Below, one piece after another: positions 1 through 9,334 of a stretch of 64,000 nt of DNA. Both the position numbers and the translations under genes were made by a program. The DNA lies in contig NZ_JAMQGM010000021.1 of assembly GCF_023703325.1 (NCBI RefSeq), forward strand, positions 83,437 to 147,436, in the 5' to 3' direction. The DNA is from Streptomyces meridianus (GTDB lineage: Bacteria > Actinomycetota > Actinomycetes > Streptomycetales > Streptomycetaceae). Under the pieces are notes generated by a model. The model did not search any database. It saw only the letters and a list, made by a program, of their open reading frames with translations, and was not told the DNA's origin. How positions within the stretch are numbered: position 1 is the stretch's first letter; each line of letters begins with the position of its first letter.

Positions 1-538
1 GACCGCGCCGAGCCCGGTCGACGGCGCACGTCCGGGAGGAGCCGGTGATTCCGGTCGACGCCGTTCACGGTATCGGCAGCCCGGCCGGGACGGCGGGAGG
101 CGCCCCCCGATTCTCTGTCCTCCGTGGGGCCCACGGAAGGGTCACGCTCCGGGCCGCCCCGGGGACCCGTACCCTCGGCCGGTGGCCGTCCTCGGGATCG
201 CGCCGGAGTGACGGCGATCACCCCGATGGCGGCGGAGACCGGGATGAGGCGAGGCCGGGATCGTGGGCCGCGGGGCGTTCCTCTCCGCGGCCGCTTGCCG
301 GAGCGGATCCGCCCCCAAGGCCCGGCCCCGTCCCGGGACGGGCCGGGCCACGGTGCGGCGCCCGTCATGGCCGGTGCCGGACGGCTCCGGCGGCGGAGAC
401 CCATCGGGCAGGGCTGCCCCTCCCACCCGGGACGGACGGGGCGTCCGTCCTCCCGGCAGCCGCGGGGCCCGCAGGTGCGGGCGTCTTTCGGATCCGCTGG
501 GGCGACCGGCACCCCGGCGCGTCTGCCACGATGGACTC
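1..538. other. No gene recognised
   Basis: No reading frame here has convincing protein-like composition; the frames that stay open are Arg/Pro/Gly-rich shadows of high-GC DNA. The last stretch is the probable promoter and leader region of the metallophosphoesterase that starts at 539. No tRNA, repeat or clear hairpin was seen. Confidence 0.5.
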
Positions 539-1468
539 ATGCGCGCGCTACACGCAGTACCCCTGGGAATCACGGCAGTCGGCGCAGCCGGCCTCGCCTA
601 TGCCGCGGGCTTCGAGGCCCGCTCCTTCCGCCTGCGGCGGGTCACCGTGCCCGTGCTGCCCCGTGGGATGCGGCAACTGCGGGTGCTGCATCTCTCGGAC
701 ATCCACATGGTCTCCGGACAGCGCAAGAAGCAGCGGTGGCTGCGGTCGCTCGCGGGGCTGCGACCGGACTTCGTGGTCAACACGGGCGACAACCTCTCGG
801 ACCCGAAGGCCGTGCCGGAGGTGCTGGACGCCCTGGGGCCGCTCATGGAGTTCCCGGGCACCTACGTCTTCGGATCCAACGACTACTACGCACCACGGTT
901 GCGCAACCCTGCCCGTTACCTCCTGGAGCGGATGAGCGGGGAGCACGGCCTGAACGGCAGGAACGACCCGGCGGTCGGCGTGCTCCGCAACCCGTGGGAG
1001 GGCATGCGGGACGGCTTCGACGCAGCCGGCTGGGTGGGCCTGTCGAACACCCGGGGCCGGCTGAAGCTGGAGGATCTCGAGATCGCCCTGACCGGCCTCG
1101 ACGACCCGCACATCAAGCGGGACCGCTACGCGGAGGTCTCGGGCGGGCCGGAAGCCGACGCCGACTTGTCCCTGGCCGTGGTCCACGCGCCGTACCTGCG
1201 GGTGCTCGACGCCTTCACCGCGGACGGGTACCCGTTGATCCTGGCCGGGCACACCCACGGCGGCCAGTTGTGCATCCCCTTCTACGGTGCCCTGGTGACC
1301 AACTGCGACCTGGACACGAACCGGGTCAAGGGGCTGTCCTCCCACCAGGTCGGCGACCGTCGTTCCCACATGCACGTTTCGGCAGGTTGTGGGGCCAATC
1401 GGTACACTCCGGTCCGCTTCGCCTGCCCGCCCGAGGCGACGCTGCTGACCCTCACCGCGCGGGACTGA
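539..1468 (+). CDS. Metallophosphoesterase, membrane-anchored type
   Basis: A calcineurin-like metallophosphoesterase of 309 residues. The family motifs are in order: LSDIH (first metal ligands), NTGDN, GSND and the C-terminal GHTHGGQ. The N-terminus has a short hydrophobic stretch after Met-Arg that could be a signal anchor, as in YkuE-type phosphoesterases acting on phosphorylated lipids or envelope substrates. The frame is open upstream to 263, but that part is Arg/Pro/Gly-rich; the ATG at 539 begins where the family-like sequence begins. The substrate cannot be read from sequence. It lies just upstream of tRNA-Pro. Confidence 0.88.
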   Translation: MRALHAVPLGITAVGAAGLAYAAGFEARSFRLRRVTVPVLPRGMRQLRVLHLSDIHMVSGQRKKQRWLRSLAGLRPDFVVNTGDNLSDPKAVPEVLDALGPLMEFPGTYVFGSNDYYAPRLRNPARYLLERMSGEHGLNGRNDPAVGVLRNPWEGMRDGFDAAGWVGLSNTRGRLKLEDLEIALTGLDDPHIKRDRYAEVSGGPEADADLSLAVVHAPYLRVLDAFTADGYPLILAGHTHGGQLCIPFYGALVTNCDLDTNRVKGLSSHQVGDRRSHMHVSAGCGANRYTPVRFACPPEATLLTLTARD

Positions 1469-1575
1469 CCCCGCGGCCGCCGGGCCGGCGGGACGCCGCT
1501 TCCGACCTGCACGAGCTGCTCATCAACCGGATTTCGCCTGGGGCGACACGTCCGCTAAAGTAGAGCTCGTTGCTT

Positions 1576-1649
1576 CGGGGTGTAGCGCAGCTTGGCAGCG
1601 CGCTTCGTTCGGGACGAAGAGGTCGTGGGTTCAAATCCCGCCACCCCGA
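1576..1649 (+). tRNA. tRNA-Pro (anticodon CGG)
   Basis: A complete cloverleaf can be drawn. The 7-bp acceptor stem pairs CGGGGTG with CACCCCG. The D arm has GCGC stems and the anticodon stem is CTTCG/CGAAG around loop TTCGGGA, giving anticodon CGG. The T arm carries TTCAAAT. The discriminator is A and no CCA is encoded. A hairpin follows at once. Confidence 0.93.
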
Positions 1650-1662
1650 CTGAAGAAACACA

Positions 1663-1702
1663 GATCAGGGCCGGTCTCCCTCAGGGGAGCACGGCCCTGA
1701 TC
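1663..1702 (+). terminator. Hairpin after tRNA-Pro
   Basis: An 11-bp perfect stem (gatcagggccg / cggccctgatc) with an 18-nt loop lies 13 bp after the tRNA. It probably terminates the tRNA transcript and may also serve the convergent VOC gene. There is no T-run, as is common for high-GC actinobacterial terminators. Confidence 0.7.
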
Positions 1703-1783
1703 CGTGCGGGGTCCAGCAGCGCGTCGACCGCGTCGACTTGGCCATCGCACCCGTCGGCGCCGCGGGCAATGCCCGGTTCAGAG

Positions 1784-2188
1784 CTACTGGTCGCTGATGT
1801 TGACCAGCCACGTGATGCCGAAGCGGTCGGTGCACATGCCGAATACGTCGCCCCACATCTGCCGCTCCAACGGGACCGAGACCGTGCCGTCGGCGGCGAG
1901 CTTGTCCCAGTAGCCGCGCAGTTCGGCGGCGTCCTGCCCGCTCACGCTCACGGAGATGTTGTTGCCCGGCTTGTACTCCATGCCGGGCGGAGTGTCGGAG
2001 CACATCAGCGTGAAGCCGCCGGCGGTCTCGAGCATGCTGTGCATGATCTTGTCCGCGATGTCGCCCTTCTCGCCGAACTCACCGAAGGTGTTCATCGTCA
2101 GAGTCCCGCCGAAGACGCTCCGGTAGAACTCCATGGCCTGCCGGGCGTCGCCGTTGAAGCTGATGTAAGGATTGAGTCGAGACGGCAT
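1784..2188 (-). CDS. VOC (glyoxalase/PhnB-like) family protein
   Basis: A 134-residue vicinal-oxygen-chelate fold protein of the PhnB/YjdN type. It begins PSRLNPYISFNGDARQAMEF, the usual opening of this family, and ends with a MWGDVFGMCTDRFGITWLVN segment typical of the second module. Function within the family is undefined. The frame also has an in-frame GTG three codons upstream (2197). I prefer ATG at 2188 because GAAAGG sits at a good distance from it, while it would nearly touch the GTG. It is a single gene between tRNA-Pro and the methyltransferase. Confidence 0.86.
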   Translation of the reverse strand: MPSRLNPYISFNGDARQAMEFYRSVFGGTLTMNTFGEFGEKGDIADKIMHSMLETAGGFTLMCSDTPPGMEYKPGNNISVSVSGQDAAELRGYWDKLAADGTVSVPLERQMWGDVFGMCTDRFGITWLVNISDQ

Positions 2189-2397
2189 GAAATTCACCTT
2201 TCGTAGCGATATGCCGGTCCCGGCAGGTTAGGTGACGCAACATCGGCGGACGGAGCGACTCCCCGGCCGACAAGCGTCGAACGGGCCCGGCCCGTCGGTT
2301 TGCGGCGGGAGGGCGGCTCCCGTTCACCGGAGCCTCGCCCGCCGTCCGTCCCGCGGCTCCCGCGCGGATCAGGTACGTGTGGCGCGCAGGGAGTACA

Positions 2398-3156
2398 TCA
2401 GGGGACCGCCGGGCGGTCCGGGGGGAGACGGAACAAGCCGTCCTCGTCGTGCCGCAGGCATTCGAGGATCCGGTATGGGCCGGCGTCGTGCTCGTGCAGG
2501 AAGTCGATGCGCAGCCCGGCGGCCGCCACCGCGGAGACGACCTCCGCGACGGAGTGCTGCCGACGGAGTCCGGGGCCGCCGTCTCGCGGCCCGTCGTCGA
2601 AGTCCGTTGTGGCGCCGAGAACTTCGGCGCCGTGGGTTTCGGCGGTCCACTGTGCGCCATCGGCAAGATCCTCCGGCGGAGGGGCTCCGGGCGGGCTCAC
2701 CGGTTCGTCCAACACCGCTGTGAGCGGGTGGACTTCGGCGAGGTGGAGGAACCCGCCGGGCGCCACGAGCGCGGCGGCCGTCTCGGCCCAGCGTTCGACG
2801 TCGGGCAGCCCGCTCAGGGACCCGGGGGCGCTGAGGACCACGTCGTAGGAAAGGTCGGGGACGGCCACCGCAGCGTCGTACACGTCCGCGACGACGAACG
2901 CGGCCCGCTCCGGCGGCATGCCGAGGTCCGCCGCCAGGTCGCGGGCCAGGTCGACGGCGCTTTCGGAGGCGTCGACCCCCACGACCTGCGCCGCTCCGCG
3001 GCGGGCCCAGGCGAGGGCCTCATGCCCGGTGCCGCACGTGAGGTGGAGCAGGGACCGGCCGGTGACGTCGCCCACCTCCCCGGCGACGAATCCCGGGATC
3101 GAGTCCCCGTCCTCGCCGAGGGAGCCGGAGCCGTCGGGGCCGGTGGGTCTGCGCAT
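2398..3156 (-). CDS. Class I SAM-dependent methyltransferase
   Basis: A 252-residue Rossmann-fold methyltransferase. Motif I is LLHLTCGTGHEAL, a variant of the usual E/DxGxGxG, followed by VVGVDASESAVDLA for the acidic SAM-ribose contact. A VLSAPGSLSGLPD strand and a VAPGGFLHLAEVHP motif complete the core. The substrate is unknown. The frame is open to 3357 but that extension overlaps the divergent peptidase gene; the ATG at 3156 gives family-like length and leaves a 70-bp divergent promoter region. Confidence 0.85.
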   Translation of the reverse strand: MRRPTGPDGSGSLGEDGDSIPGFVAGEVGDVTGRSLLHLTCGTGHEALAWARRGAAQVVGVDASESAVDLARDLAADLGMPPERAAFVVADVYDAAVAVPDLSYDVVLSAPGSLSGLPDVERWAETAAALVAPGGFLHLAEVHPLTAVLDEPVSPPGAPPPEDLADGAQWTAETHGAEVLGATTDFDDGPRDGGPGLRRQHSVAEVVSAVAAAGLRIDFLHEHDAGPYRILECLRHDEDGLFRLPPDRPAVP

Positions 3157-3226
3157 GGAGCGGACGTTATCCACAGGCTGGGGCCCTCGCCAGCGGAATG
3201 TCGCCGCTTCCGCGCAGAATGGGGCC

Positions 3227-5128
3227 ATGACTGACGAGATCACCGGGACCACCTCGCCCGAGCCCGCCTGGGAGAAGCGCTTCCGGGCGCCACGGATCGG
3301 CCTGCCGGAGTGGGCCGAGGATGCACCCGACCGCTCGCTGTTCGTGTCCAACGTCACCGGGACCTTCGAGCTCTACACCTGGGACCGGGCCACCGGCGCG
3401 CAGCGTCGCGCCACGGACCGGCCGAACGGCACCACCGACGGCGTGCTGTCCCCGGACGGCGCGTGGCTGTGGTGGTTCGCGGACACCGACGGCGACGAGT
3501 TCGGCGTCTGGATGCGCCAGCCGTTCTCCGGGGGCGAGGACGTCCCGGCGGTGCCCGGGCTGGCGGCCTCGTACCCGGCCGGCCTGGCTCTGGGCCGCGA
3601 CGGGACGGTGGTGGTCGGGCGTTCCACCGACGAAACCGGATCGACGATCCACGTCGTCCGGCCGGGCGAGGAGCCGGTCGAGATCTACCGGAACCGCGAG
3701 TCCGCCGCGGTGGGGGACCTGTCGCAGGACAGCACGCTGATCGCCCTCGAGCACACCGAGCACGGTGACGCCATGCACGCGGCGCTGCGGGTGGTGCGGC
3801 CCGACGGTTCGACGGTCGCCGAACTCGACGACACCAAGGGCGGCAGTGAGGAACTGGGCCTGTCCGTGCTGGGGTTCTCCCCGGCCCCGGGGGACTCCCG
3901 GCTGCTGGTCGGCCACCAGCGCGACGGCCGGTGGCTGCCCATGCTGTGGGATCCGGTCACCGAGGAGGAGACGGCGCTCCCCATCGACCTGCCGGGCGAC
4001 ATCAGTGCCGAGTGGTTCCCGGCACCGCGCAGCGGGTCCGCCGCGGGAGCGAGTTCTCCGGCACCGGCCGGGCCGGAGACGGAGGCGAGGCCTCCCGAGG
4101 CGACCGCCCTGCTGGTCGTCCACAGCCACGAGGCCCGCAGCGACCTCTGGCGGTACGACCTGCGCTCGGGAGAGCTGATCCGGCTGGAGACCCCGCCGGG
4201 CACGGTGTCCGGCGCGACCGCGCGGCCGGACGGATCGGTGGAGTACCTCTGGTCGTCGGCGGCGGTGCCACCCGAGGTCCGTTCCACGACCGGCCGGGTG
4301 GTCCTCGATCCTCCGGGTTTCCGTGCGCCGGCGTCGGTGCCCGTGACGGACGCGTGGGTCGAAGGCCCGGGCGGGCGTGTGCACACCCTGGTGCAGAAGC
4401 CCGAGGGGGCCGGTCCGTTCCCGACGGTCTTCGAGATCCACGGCGGCCCGACCTGGCACGACAGCGACGCGTTCGCGGCGGGTCCGGCGGCCTGGGTCGA
4501 CCACGGCTTCGCGGTGGTCCGGGTCAACTACCGCGGCTCGACGGGCTACGGGCGCGAGTGGACCGACGCTCTCAAGCACCGGGTGGGCCTCATCGAACTC
4601 GAGGACATCGCGGCGGTGCGCGAGTGGGCCGTCGATTCGGGCATCGCCGACCCCGACCGGCTGGTGCTGGCGGGCGGCTCGTGGGGCGGCTATCTGACGC
4701 TGCTGGGCCTCGGTACACAGCCGGACGCCTGGGCGCTGGGGCTGGCGGCCGTGCCGGTCGCGGACTACGTCACCGCCTATCACGACGAGATGGAGGCGCT
4801 GAAGGCCATGGACCGGACGTTGCTCGGCGGCACCCCGGAGGAGGTGCCGGAGCGGTTCGCGGCCTCCTCACCGCTGACGTACGTGGACCGGGTCCGGGCC
4901 CCCGTCTACATCTCGGCCGGGGTGAACGACCCGCGCTGTCCGATCCGCCAGATCGAGAACTACGTGCGGCGGCTGGAGGAGCGCGGTGCCCCGCACGAGG
5001 TTTACCGATACGACGCGGGGCACGGTTCGCTGGTGGTGGAGGAGCGGATCAAGCAGGTGCGGCTGGAGATCGGGTTCGCGCAGCGCCACCTCGGGACGGC
5101 AGCACCGCAGGCGGCGCCCGCCGGATGA
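3227..5128 (+). CDS. S9 family prolyl oligopeptidase-type peptidase
   Basis: A 633-residue serine peptidase of the prolyl oligopeptidase/acylaminoacyl peptidase clan. The N-terminal half has beta-propeller-like repeats (for example LFVSNVTGTFELYTW and LSPDGAWLWWFAD). The C-terminal half is an alpha/beta hydrolase with nucleophile Ser485 in GGSWGGY, Asp568 in NDPRCP and His599 in DAGHGSL, so the triad is complete. There is no signal peptide, which suggests cytosolic peptide turnover. The frame stays open upstream to 2918, but the ATG at 3227 is where acceptable sequence starts and clears the divergent methyltransferase. Confidence 0.92.
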   Translation: MTDEITGTTSPEPAWEKRFRAPRIGLPEWAEDAPDRSLFVSNVTGTFELYTWDRATGAQRRATDRPNGTTDGVLSPDGAWLWWFADTDGDEFGVWMRQPFSGGEDVPAVPGLAASYPAGLALGRDGTVVVGRSTDETGSTIHVVRPGEEPVEIYRNRESAAVGDLSQDSTLIALEHTEHGDAMHAALRVVRPDGSTVAELDDTKGGSEELGLSVLGFSPAPGDSRLLVGHQRDGRWLPMLWDPVTEEETALPIDLPGDISAEWFPAPRSGSAAGASSPAPAGPETEARPPEATALLVVHSHEARSDLWRYDLRSGELIRLETPPGTVSGATARPDGSVEYLWSSAAVPPEVRSTTGRVVLDPPGFRAPASVPVTDAWVEGPGGRVHTLVQKPEGAGPFPTVFEIHGGPTWHDSDAFAAGPAAWVDHGFAVVRVNYRGSTGYGREWTDALKHRVGLIELEDIAAVREWAVDSGIADPDRLVLAGGSWGGYLTLLGLGTQPDAWALGLAAVPVADYVTAYHDEMEALKAMDRTLLGGTPEEVPERFAASSPLTYVDRVRAPVYISAGVNDPRCPIRQIENYVRRLEERGAPHEVYRYDAGHGSLVVEERIKQVRLEIGFAQRHLGTAAPQAAPAG

Positions 5129-5142
5129 GGCGGGCGGCTGAC

Positions 5143-6024
5143 TCAGTCCCCGGGGGCCGTCCGCACGGCGGTGTCGTCGGCGGCGGTCGCCCCGGGGGCC
5201 GTCTCCGGGTCGGCGGCCTCCGTGACGGCCTTCGGGGCCGGGGGCCCGCTGACGGTGACGTGACCGGGTTCCTGCGCCGGAAGGCCCAGGGCGAGGTCCC
5301 GCTGGGCCTCGGCCTCACGCCGGAAGAGGCGGAACCACATGAAGACGACGAAACCCGCGAAGACGAACCACTCGCCGGTGTAGCCGAGGTTCTGGAACGC
5401 CTTGAGGTCCAGTCCGGTGCCGTTCGGCGCCCTCGGCGGCACCGCACGGAGATCCCCGGAGGTGCGGATCTGGGTGATCCAGGCGTCGTGCACCGGGTAG
5501 GGCACGAGGTTGACGAGGGAGGCAGCGCTGATCATGCCGAGCTGCCCGCGCGGCAGCCCCCCGCCCGACCGGACGCCGTCGGCGCCCTGGCTCTCCGATG
5601 CCTGCACTGCTCCGGTCACGGTGACCTTCCCGGACGGGGGGGGCGGTGCGGCATCACTGCGGGCATCGCCGGGCAGCCACCCGCGGACCACGGGCAGCGC
5701 CTTGCCGCCCTCGGTGCGCAGCAGGGTCAGGACGTAGAAGCCCCGCCGGTCGTCGAGCCGGCGGTCGGGCACGAGGAACTGGTCCTCGTAGCGCCCCGTG
5801 GCGGTCGCGAGCCGTCCCGAGGTCTTCCGGTCGACGGGCAACAACTCGTCGAGCGGCACGGCACTCCGGTCGCGGTCGGTCCGGTTCCCCTCGGCACGGT
5901 GGGAATCCATCCGTGCCTCGAAACGGCTGAGCTGCCAGCTGCCCATGAAGAAGCACAACGGGACGGCGAGCACGGCGAAGACGTTGATCCCCCACCATCG
6001 GGGAGTCAGCAGGAACCGGTACAC
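5143..6024 (-). CDS. SURF1 family cytochrome oxidase assembly protein
   Basis: A 293-residue membrane protein with the SURF1 plan. One N-terminal helix follows TPRWWGIN and ends in MGSWQLSRFE. A periplasmic-side domain contains PVVRGWLPGDA. A second helix lies near GYTGEWFVFAGFVVFMWFRL, followed by a Pro/Ala/Thr-rich cytosolic tail. SURF1 proteins help insert haem a into cytochrome c oxidase. Start is GTG at 6024; the frame is open to 6261, but that part runs into the inverted-repeat element at 6118-6281. It converges with the S9 peptidase with a 14-bp gap. Confidence 0.9.
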   Translation of the reverse strand: MYRFLLTPRWWGINVFAVLAVPLCFFMGSWQLSRFEARMDSHRAEGNRTDRDRSAVPLDELLPVDRKTSGRLATATGRYEDQFLVPDRRLDDRRGFYVLTLLRTEGGKALPVVRGWLPGDARSDAAPPPPSGKVTVTGAVQASESQGADGVRSGGGLPRGQLGMISAASLVNLVPYPVHDAWITQIRTSGDLRAVPPRAPNGTGLDLKAFQNLGYTGEWFVFAGFVVFMWFRLFRREAEAQRDLALGLPAQEPGHVTVSGPPAPKAVTEAADPETAPGATAADDTAVRTAPGD

Positions 6025-6117
6025 ACCCCCACGGTACGGGCCGCCGGCGCGACTCCCTCTGCTGGGGTCCCCGCCCGGCAACCCGATGCACGCCCTGCGG
6101 TCCGGCCGGCTGCCCCA

Positions 6118-6281
6118 AGTGCTGTGGCCGGAAAAGTTCACCGGCTCGCGACGCCCTGTACGGCGCCTCGCTGCGTTGTCGCATCGCCCGAGTACGCCCA
6201 GTACGAGGACGATTCTCCGCCTTGCGATGCACCGCACCGGACGCCGCGAGCCACCCGGCAAACCTTTCCGGTCACAGCACT
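6118..6281. repeat. MITE-like inverted-repeat element
   Basis: A 164-bp segment whose ends are imperfect inverted repeats of about 27 bp: AGTGCTGTGGCCGGAAAAG at the left, and AGTGCTGTGACCGGAAAGG when the right end is read in reverse. Inner arms (ctcgcgacgcc against the complement of ggcgtccgcgag-like sequence, and gcatcgcc against cgatgc) extend the symmetry, so the whole unit could fold as a long hairpin. It has no open frame of its own. It sits between the 3' end of the membrane-protein gene and the SURF1 start. I recall similar hairpin repeats in other Streptomyces genomes; copy number here cannot be judged from one window. Confidence 0.65.
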
Positions 6282-6312
6282 AGCTGGCCCGGCCGGGCGC
6301 CGTCCGGGAGGC

Positions 6313-7338
6313 TCAGGACTCCAGCACGCCGGTCCGGTAGACCGTGCCCGCGCACGCGTCCTGAAGGGTGACACTGCCTTCCACCGGCTCCCCCGCCTGC
6401 GGAGTGTGGCTGAGCAGAATGCTCCCGGCCGGAGTGGACTCGGGCTCGTCCCCGCCGGTCGGGGCCTCCGACGGCGCGGAGTCGCTCGAATTGCTCGGAG
6501 TGGGCGAGGAGTCGGGGATCCGGCAACCGCCCGGCCCACCACCTGCGGGGACCCACGCGAACTTCACGACGTAGGCCTGCCCAGGCTTGAGGATGAGCTG
6601 GTCGAGGTTGGCACTGGGGTCGGGCAGACCGGTGGCCGCGTCCCCGGTCGTGTGGTCCACTACGGAGATTCCGGAGCTCTCGGCGGCCCCCTGGGCGACG
6701 GCCGTGACGGAACCACGGCCGTCGATCGTGCAGTCGCTCCCGGAGATGTTGACGACCCGGAACGAGCCGTAGACCTTGCCCTCCTGGCCGGGCTGCCCCA
6801 CCGTGCCCCCACCCTGCCCGAGTTGGGCCCGGGTACAGGTCGGCGAGGTGGCGGCCATGGTGCCCTCCGGGTCGATGCCCGTACCGGCAAGCCCGGCCGT
6901 CGGGTCGGTCCCGCCGTCCTTCTCGCCGGCGCCGGCCGGGCTGCCTTCGCCGGGCGCGGCGGTCGGTACGACGGAGTCCGCCCCGGTGCCGTCGGTGCCG
7001 CCGCTGGGCTCGGTGCCCGTACCGGCTTCCCGGCTGGACGCGGCGGTGGCGCTCCGGCCGGTGTCCGGGCCGGAGCGTGCCACGTGCATCAGCGCGGGGA
7101 CGGCCGTGCCGACGAGCAGTACGCCGGCCGCGGCTCCGACCATGGCCTGGCGACGGCGCGCCCGGCGGACCGGAACCGCTCTGCGGATCTCCTCCAGGCT
7201 GCCCGGCGTCGGTTCGACGTCTTCCATGGCGTCGTGGAGCAGCCGGCGCAGCATCTCCTCGTCCATGTCGGACGGTCCTTGGGTGCCGGTTCCGCCGGGC
7301 TGGTCCCGTCGGTCCCGGTGCTGATGGTGCTCGTTCAT
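6313..7338 (-). CDS. Single-pass membrane protein coupled to sigma factor (putative anti-sigma role)
   Basis: A 341-residue protein with an acidic then basic cytosolic N-terminus (residues 1-64), one membrane helix (about 65-86) and a long Ser/Gly/Pro-rich extracytoplasmic linker. A C-terminal beta-rich domain with several cysteines (SPTCTRAQLG, SDCTIDGRG, GGCRIPD, LQDACAGTVY) resembles DUF4232-type domains. Its ATG overlaps the stop of the sigma-factor gene as ATGA, so the two are translationally coupled. That arrangement, with the short MDEEMLRRLLHDAMED cytosolic helix, suggests it controls the sigma factor. No zinc anti-sigma motif (HxxxCxxC) is present, so the role is inference. Confidence 0.8.
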   Translation of the reverse strand: MNEHHQHRDRRDQPGGTGTQGPSDMDEEMLRRLLHDAMEDVEPTPGSLEEIRRAVPVRRARRRQAMVGAAAGVLLVGTAVPALMHVARSGPDTGRSATAASSREAGTGTEPSGGTDGTGADSVVPTAAPGEGSPAGAGEKDGGTDPTAGLAGTGIDPEGTMAATSPTCTRAQLGQGGGTVGQPGQEGKVYGSFRVVNISGSDCTIDGRGSVTAVAQGAAESSGISVVDHTTGDAATGLPDPSANLDQLILKPGQAYVVKFAWVPAGGGPGGCRIPDSSPTPSNSSDSAPSEAPTGGDEPESTPAGSILLSHTPQAGEPVEGSVTLQDACAGTVYRTGVLES

Positions 7339-7991
7339 GCCGGGGCCTCCATGGCGACGCGCAGCGCCGCGATCCCCCGTGATCCGTACGCCTTCACCGA
7401 GCCGAGCGATATGCCCAGGGTGTCGGCGACCTGTGCTTCCGTCATGTCTGCGAAGTACCGCAGTACCAGCACTTCCCGCTGACGACGCTGCAATCCCCGC
7501 ATCGCTCTGATCAGTTGGTCCCGCTCGAGCTGGTCATAGGCCCCCTCCTCGGCGCTCGCCATGTCGGGCATCGGCTTGGAGAGCAGCTTCAGCCCGAGGA
7601 TGCGACGGCGCAGCGCCGAACGGGAGAGGTTGACGACCGTCTGGCGAAGGTACGCCAGGGTTTTCTCGGGGTCGCGGACCCGGCTGCGCGCCGAGTGCAC
7701 GCGGATGAAGGCCTCCTGGACGACGTCCTCGCAGGACGCCGTGTCGTCCAGGAGGAGGGAGGCCAGACCCAGCAGGGCGCGGTAGTGGGCGCGGTAGGTC
7801 TCGGTGAGGTGATCGACGGTGGTGCCGGCCGTCATGCTGTCGTCAGCGCTGCGCTGCGACGGGATGCCCGGGGTACGGGTCGCGGGCATGGGGGCGATCA
7901 CCGGCATGCCGCCGGTCTTGCGGATGCCGAGCGGGCGGACGACCGCTCCGCCGGCCCCGGGTGCCACTGCCACGCCGAAAAGTTCTGCCAC
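7335..7991 (-). CDS. SigE-family ECF-type RNA polymerase sigma factor
   Basis: A 218-residue sigma-70 family protein lacking regions 1 and 3. Region 2 spans about residues 66-130 (CEDVVQEAFIRVHSARSRV, then AYLRQTVVNLSRSALRRR). Region 4 spans about 160-212, with helix-turn-helix MTEAQVADTLGISLGSVKAY. The composition fits the SigE family of Streptomyces sigma factors. The annotated GTG start at 7991 adds about 60 low-complexity residues, and internal ATGs (for example at residue 53) could be the true start. Its target genes are not visible here. Expression with the downstream membrane protein is assured by the ATGA overlap. Confidence 0.88.
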   Translation of the reverse strand: MAELFGVAVAPGAGGAVVRPLGIRKTGGMPVIAPMPATRTPGIPSQRSADDSMTAGTTVDHLTETYRAHYRALLGLASLLLDDTASCEDVVQEAFIRVHSARSRVRDPEKTLAYLRQTVVNLSRSALRRRILGLKLLSKPMPDMASAEEGAYDQLERDQLIRAMRGLQRRQREVLVLRYFADMTEAQVADTLGISLGSVKAYGSRGIAALRVAMEAPA

Positions 7992-8266
7992 GTCTGTTGG
8001 ACACGCTTCCCCCCACCAGGGTTGTACGTGCGGGCCACCGCTTTCGACAAGGTCTCGATTGCCGGTATGTGCATCAAATCCTCCCCCAATACCCCATTCG
8101 CGAAAGCGACTTCGAGAGGCTGCACCAAAGACGCTCCCCGCCCGGCTGCGGTTGCAGCGGACGGGGAGTGATAGTCGAACACACCGAAGGTCCAGATCAA
8201 GCGAGTTGTACGCCAGACCTTGTCACAACACCTTCACGGTTTTTTACAAACGGAGCATTGTGGTGC

Positions 8267-9334
8267 CTAAGCGGCGTTCAGCTCCGCTGCCACGACCTCG
8301 GCGATCTGCGCGGTGTTGAGCGCCGCCCCCTTGCGGAGGTTGTCACCGCACACGAACAGCTCCAGCGCGTTCGGGTCGTCCATCGAGCGGCGGACCCGGC
8401 CGACCCAGGTCGGGTCGGTGCCGACGACGTCGGCCGGCGTCGGGAACTCACCCTTCTCCGGGCTGTCGCACAGCACCACGCCGGGCGCGCTGCTGAGGAT
8501 CTCGTGGGCCTTGGCCACCGAGACCTCGTTCTCGAACCGGGCGTGCACGGTCAGCGAGTGGGTGGTGATCACGGGCACACGGACGCAGGTCGCGGTGACC
8601 CGCAGGTCCGGCAGCCCGAGGATCTTCCGCGACTCGTTGCGCACCTTCAGCTCTTCGGAGGTCCAGCCGTCCTCCTTCAGGGACCCGGCGAAGGGCACCA
8701 CGTTGAAGGCGATCGGGGCGGGATAGGGGCCGAGGTCACCGACCGCGCGCCGCACGTCGCCGGGGTGCGTGCCCAGATCCGTACCGGCGACCTTCGCGAC
8801 CTGGTCGCGAAGGGTGTCGACGCCCTCCTTGCCCGAGCCGGAAACCGCCTGGTACGAGGAGACGATCAGCTCGCTGAGCCCGAACTCCGCGTGCAGCGCA
8901 CCGAGCGCGACGATCATCGAGAGCGTCGTGCAGTTCGGGTTCGAGATGATGCCGCGCGGGCGGTTGCGGGCCGCATGCGCATTGACCTCGGGGACCACCA
9001 GCGGCACGTCCGGGTCCATCCGGAAGGCACCGGAGTTGTCGACCGCGACGGCGCCCTTGGCCGCTGCGACCGGAGCCCACTGCGCCGAGACCTCGTCGGG
9101 GACGTCGAACATCGCGACGTCGACCCCTTCGAAGGACTCCTCGCTCAGCGCAACGACCTCGACCTCCTCACCGCGCACGGTGAGCTTCCGCCCCGCCGAA
9201 CGCGGTGAGGCGATCAACCGGATCTCGCCCCAGATGTCGGCGCGCTCCGAGAGGATCCCCCGCATGACGGTGCCGACGGCGCCGGTGGCGCCGACGACGG
9301 CCAGGGTGGGCTTGCGGCCCGCAGCGGCACTCAT
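8267..9334 (-). CDS. asd: Aspartate-semialdehyde dehydrogenase
   Basis: A 355-residue enzyme that reduces aspartyl-4-phosphate to aspartate semialdehyde with NADPH, the branch point to lysine/diaminopimelate, threonine and methionine. The NADP-binding GATGAVG motif is at residues 15-21 and catalytic Cys135 lies in [22 protein letters not shown] and a C-terminal RVPVITTHS segment follow. Its ATG overlaps the ask stop (ATGA), so it is translated with ask. A gap of 275 bp separates it from the sigma-factor gene downstream, which probably has its own promoter. Confidence 0.97.
   Translation of the reverse strand: MSAAAGRKPTLAVVGATGAVGTVMRGILSERADIWGEIRLIASPRSAGRKLTVRGEEVEVVALSEESFEGVDVAMFDVPDEVSAQWAPVAAAKGAVAVDNSGAFRMDPDVPLVVPEVNAHAARNRPRGIISNPNCTTLSMIVALGALHAEFGLSELIVSSYQAVSGSGKEGVDTLRDQVAKVAGTDLGTHPGDVRRAVGDLGPYPAPIAFNVVPFAGSLKEDGWTSEELKVRNESRKILGLPDLRVTATCVRVPVITTHSLTVHARFENEVSVAKAHEILSSAPGVVLCDSPEKGEFPTPADVVGTDPTWVGRVRRSMDDPNALELFVCGDNLRKGAALNTAQIAEVVAAELNAA

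Noticed and set aside
3931..7482. Plus-strand open frame of about 1180 codons
   Set aside because: It crosses the S9 peptidase, SURF1 and membrane-protein genes in a wrong frame or strand and has low-complexity composition.
7992..8200. Minus-strand frame beginning MIWTFGVFDYHSP upstream of the sigma factor
   Set aside because: It overlaps the sigma gene in another frame with shadow-like composition. The region is more likely the sigma-factor leader.
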